From Pseudomonadota bacterium (GTDB lineage Bacteria; Pseudomonadota; Gammaproteobacteria; Burkholderiales; Burkholderiaceae_C): a DNA stretch of 5,804 bases. The notes below the pieces were generated by a model, which saw only the letters and a program-made list of their open reading frames with translations, was not told the origin of the DNA and made no database searches. Location: positions 1-5,804 of the forward strand of contig JAJZHS010000177.1 in the NCBI GenBank assembly GCA_021798395.1, given 5' to 3'. Both the position numbers and the translations under genes were made by a program. Shown in pieces: positions 5,633 to 5,804 of this stretch (positions within the stretch are counted from its first letter, which is position 1; every line of letters begins with the position of its first letter).

Positions 5633-5715
5633 ACTGCTCGCGCCCTTGGGGCGGCCCTGCGGGCGCTCGCATGCCGAGCTGCCACCGGCCGCACCCTCCG
5701 GCTTCCTGCTTCAGG
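5582..5715 (-). repeat. Right arm of the 134-bp inverted repeat bracketing amn-metF
   Basis: This is the inverted partner of 3001-3134, gap-free with 11 mismatches by hand count. Read on the minus strand it follows the same order: tandem-repeat fragment, hairpin tail, then the G-run ending eight bases before the metF start codon. Two of the smaller left-arm hairpins are weakened here (CATGCG against CGCAGG, and GCCCCAAGGGCGC). The main 10-bp hairpin is kept by paired base changes, reading GGCGCCGGGG with its full complement. Confidence 0.93.
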
Positions 5716-5804
5716 CTTCCACCTGATGCACCGTTTCCCTCCGGGACGAATGGCCGCCATCGGCCACGCGCTCCGGCTTTCTGCTTCAGGCTTCCACCTG
5801 ATGC
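5678..5804. repeat. Second, inverted tandem repeat array, truncated by the window edge
   Basis: On the plus strand, CTTCAGGCTTCCACCTGATGC ends at 5729 and again at 5804, a period of 75. The units correspond to the reverse complement of the array at 2784-3038, sharing CTCCGGCTTTCTGCTTCAGGC, but are clearly more diverged from it than neighbouring units are from each other. Each boundary again holds a short stem, TCAGG-N6-CCTGA (5711-5726 and 5786-5801). No gene is supported here; the frame running upstream of metF through this region is a by-product of the repeat and high GC. The array continues beyond the right edge. Confidence 0.85.

Noticed and set aside
5575..5760. 62-codon N-terminal extension of MetF
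   Set aside because: It is a translation of the intergenic repeat element. The family's EFFPP motif normally sits near the N-terminus, and a Shine-Dalgarno sequence precedes the ATG at 5574.
5575..5804. S-adenosylhomocysteine riboswitch upstream of metF
   Set aside because: Known to precede ahcY/metF genes in some betaproteobacteria, but the visible leader is fully accounted for by the repeat element and shows nothing I recognise as that motif. A covariance-model search would settle it.

Overview
The window is a very GC-rich bacterial segment (roughly 70% G+C by eye, with strong G/C bias at third codon positions). It reads like a betaproteobacterium, probably Burkholderiales. That rests on the general character of the proteins and on G-run/C-run intergenic repeats of a kind I recall from that order; I cannot name a genus. 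No rRNA, tRNA, transposase, integrase or CRISPR array was recognised.

Layout, left to right: (1) the 3' end of a plus-strand gene for a small repeat protein with a C-terminal membrane segment, built from perfect 27-bp tandem repeats (1-245); (2) a 128-bp gap with an 8-bp direct repeat; (3) a plus-strand pair, nadB (L-aspartate oxidase, 374-1939) and an inositol-monophosphatase-family phosphatase (1936-2763), overlapping by the 4 bases GTGA; (4) a 377-bp non-coding region with about 3.4 copies of a 74-75-bp tandem repeat running into a hairpin-rich tail; (5) a minus-strand pair, metF (5574-4747) followed by amn (4634-3141); (6) a second, inverted copy of the same repeat-plus-tail element directly upstream of metF, running off the right edge.

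Metabolically, nadB is the first step of de novo NAD synthesis. The phosphatase translated with it has all the metal-site motifs of its superfamily, but its substrate cannot be read from sequence. MetF supplies 5-methyltetrahydrofolate for methionine synthesis, and Amn splits AMP into adenine and ribose 5-phosphate. All four enzymes look intact.

The most notable signal is not in the genes. The amn-metF block is bracketed by two 134-bp inverted repeats (3001-3134 and 5582-5715) that align without a gap at 123/134 identities by hand count. Four of the 11 differences form two compensatory base-pair swaps in the same hairpin, so the fold has been kept while the sequence changed. On the right the inner end of the element also supplies the apparent Shine-Dalgarno sequence of metF; on the left it ends 6 bases from the amn stop codon.
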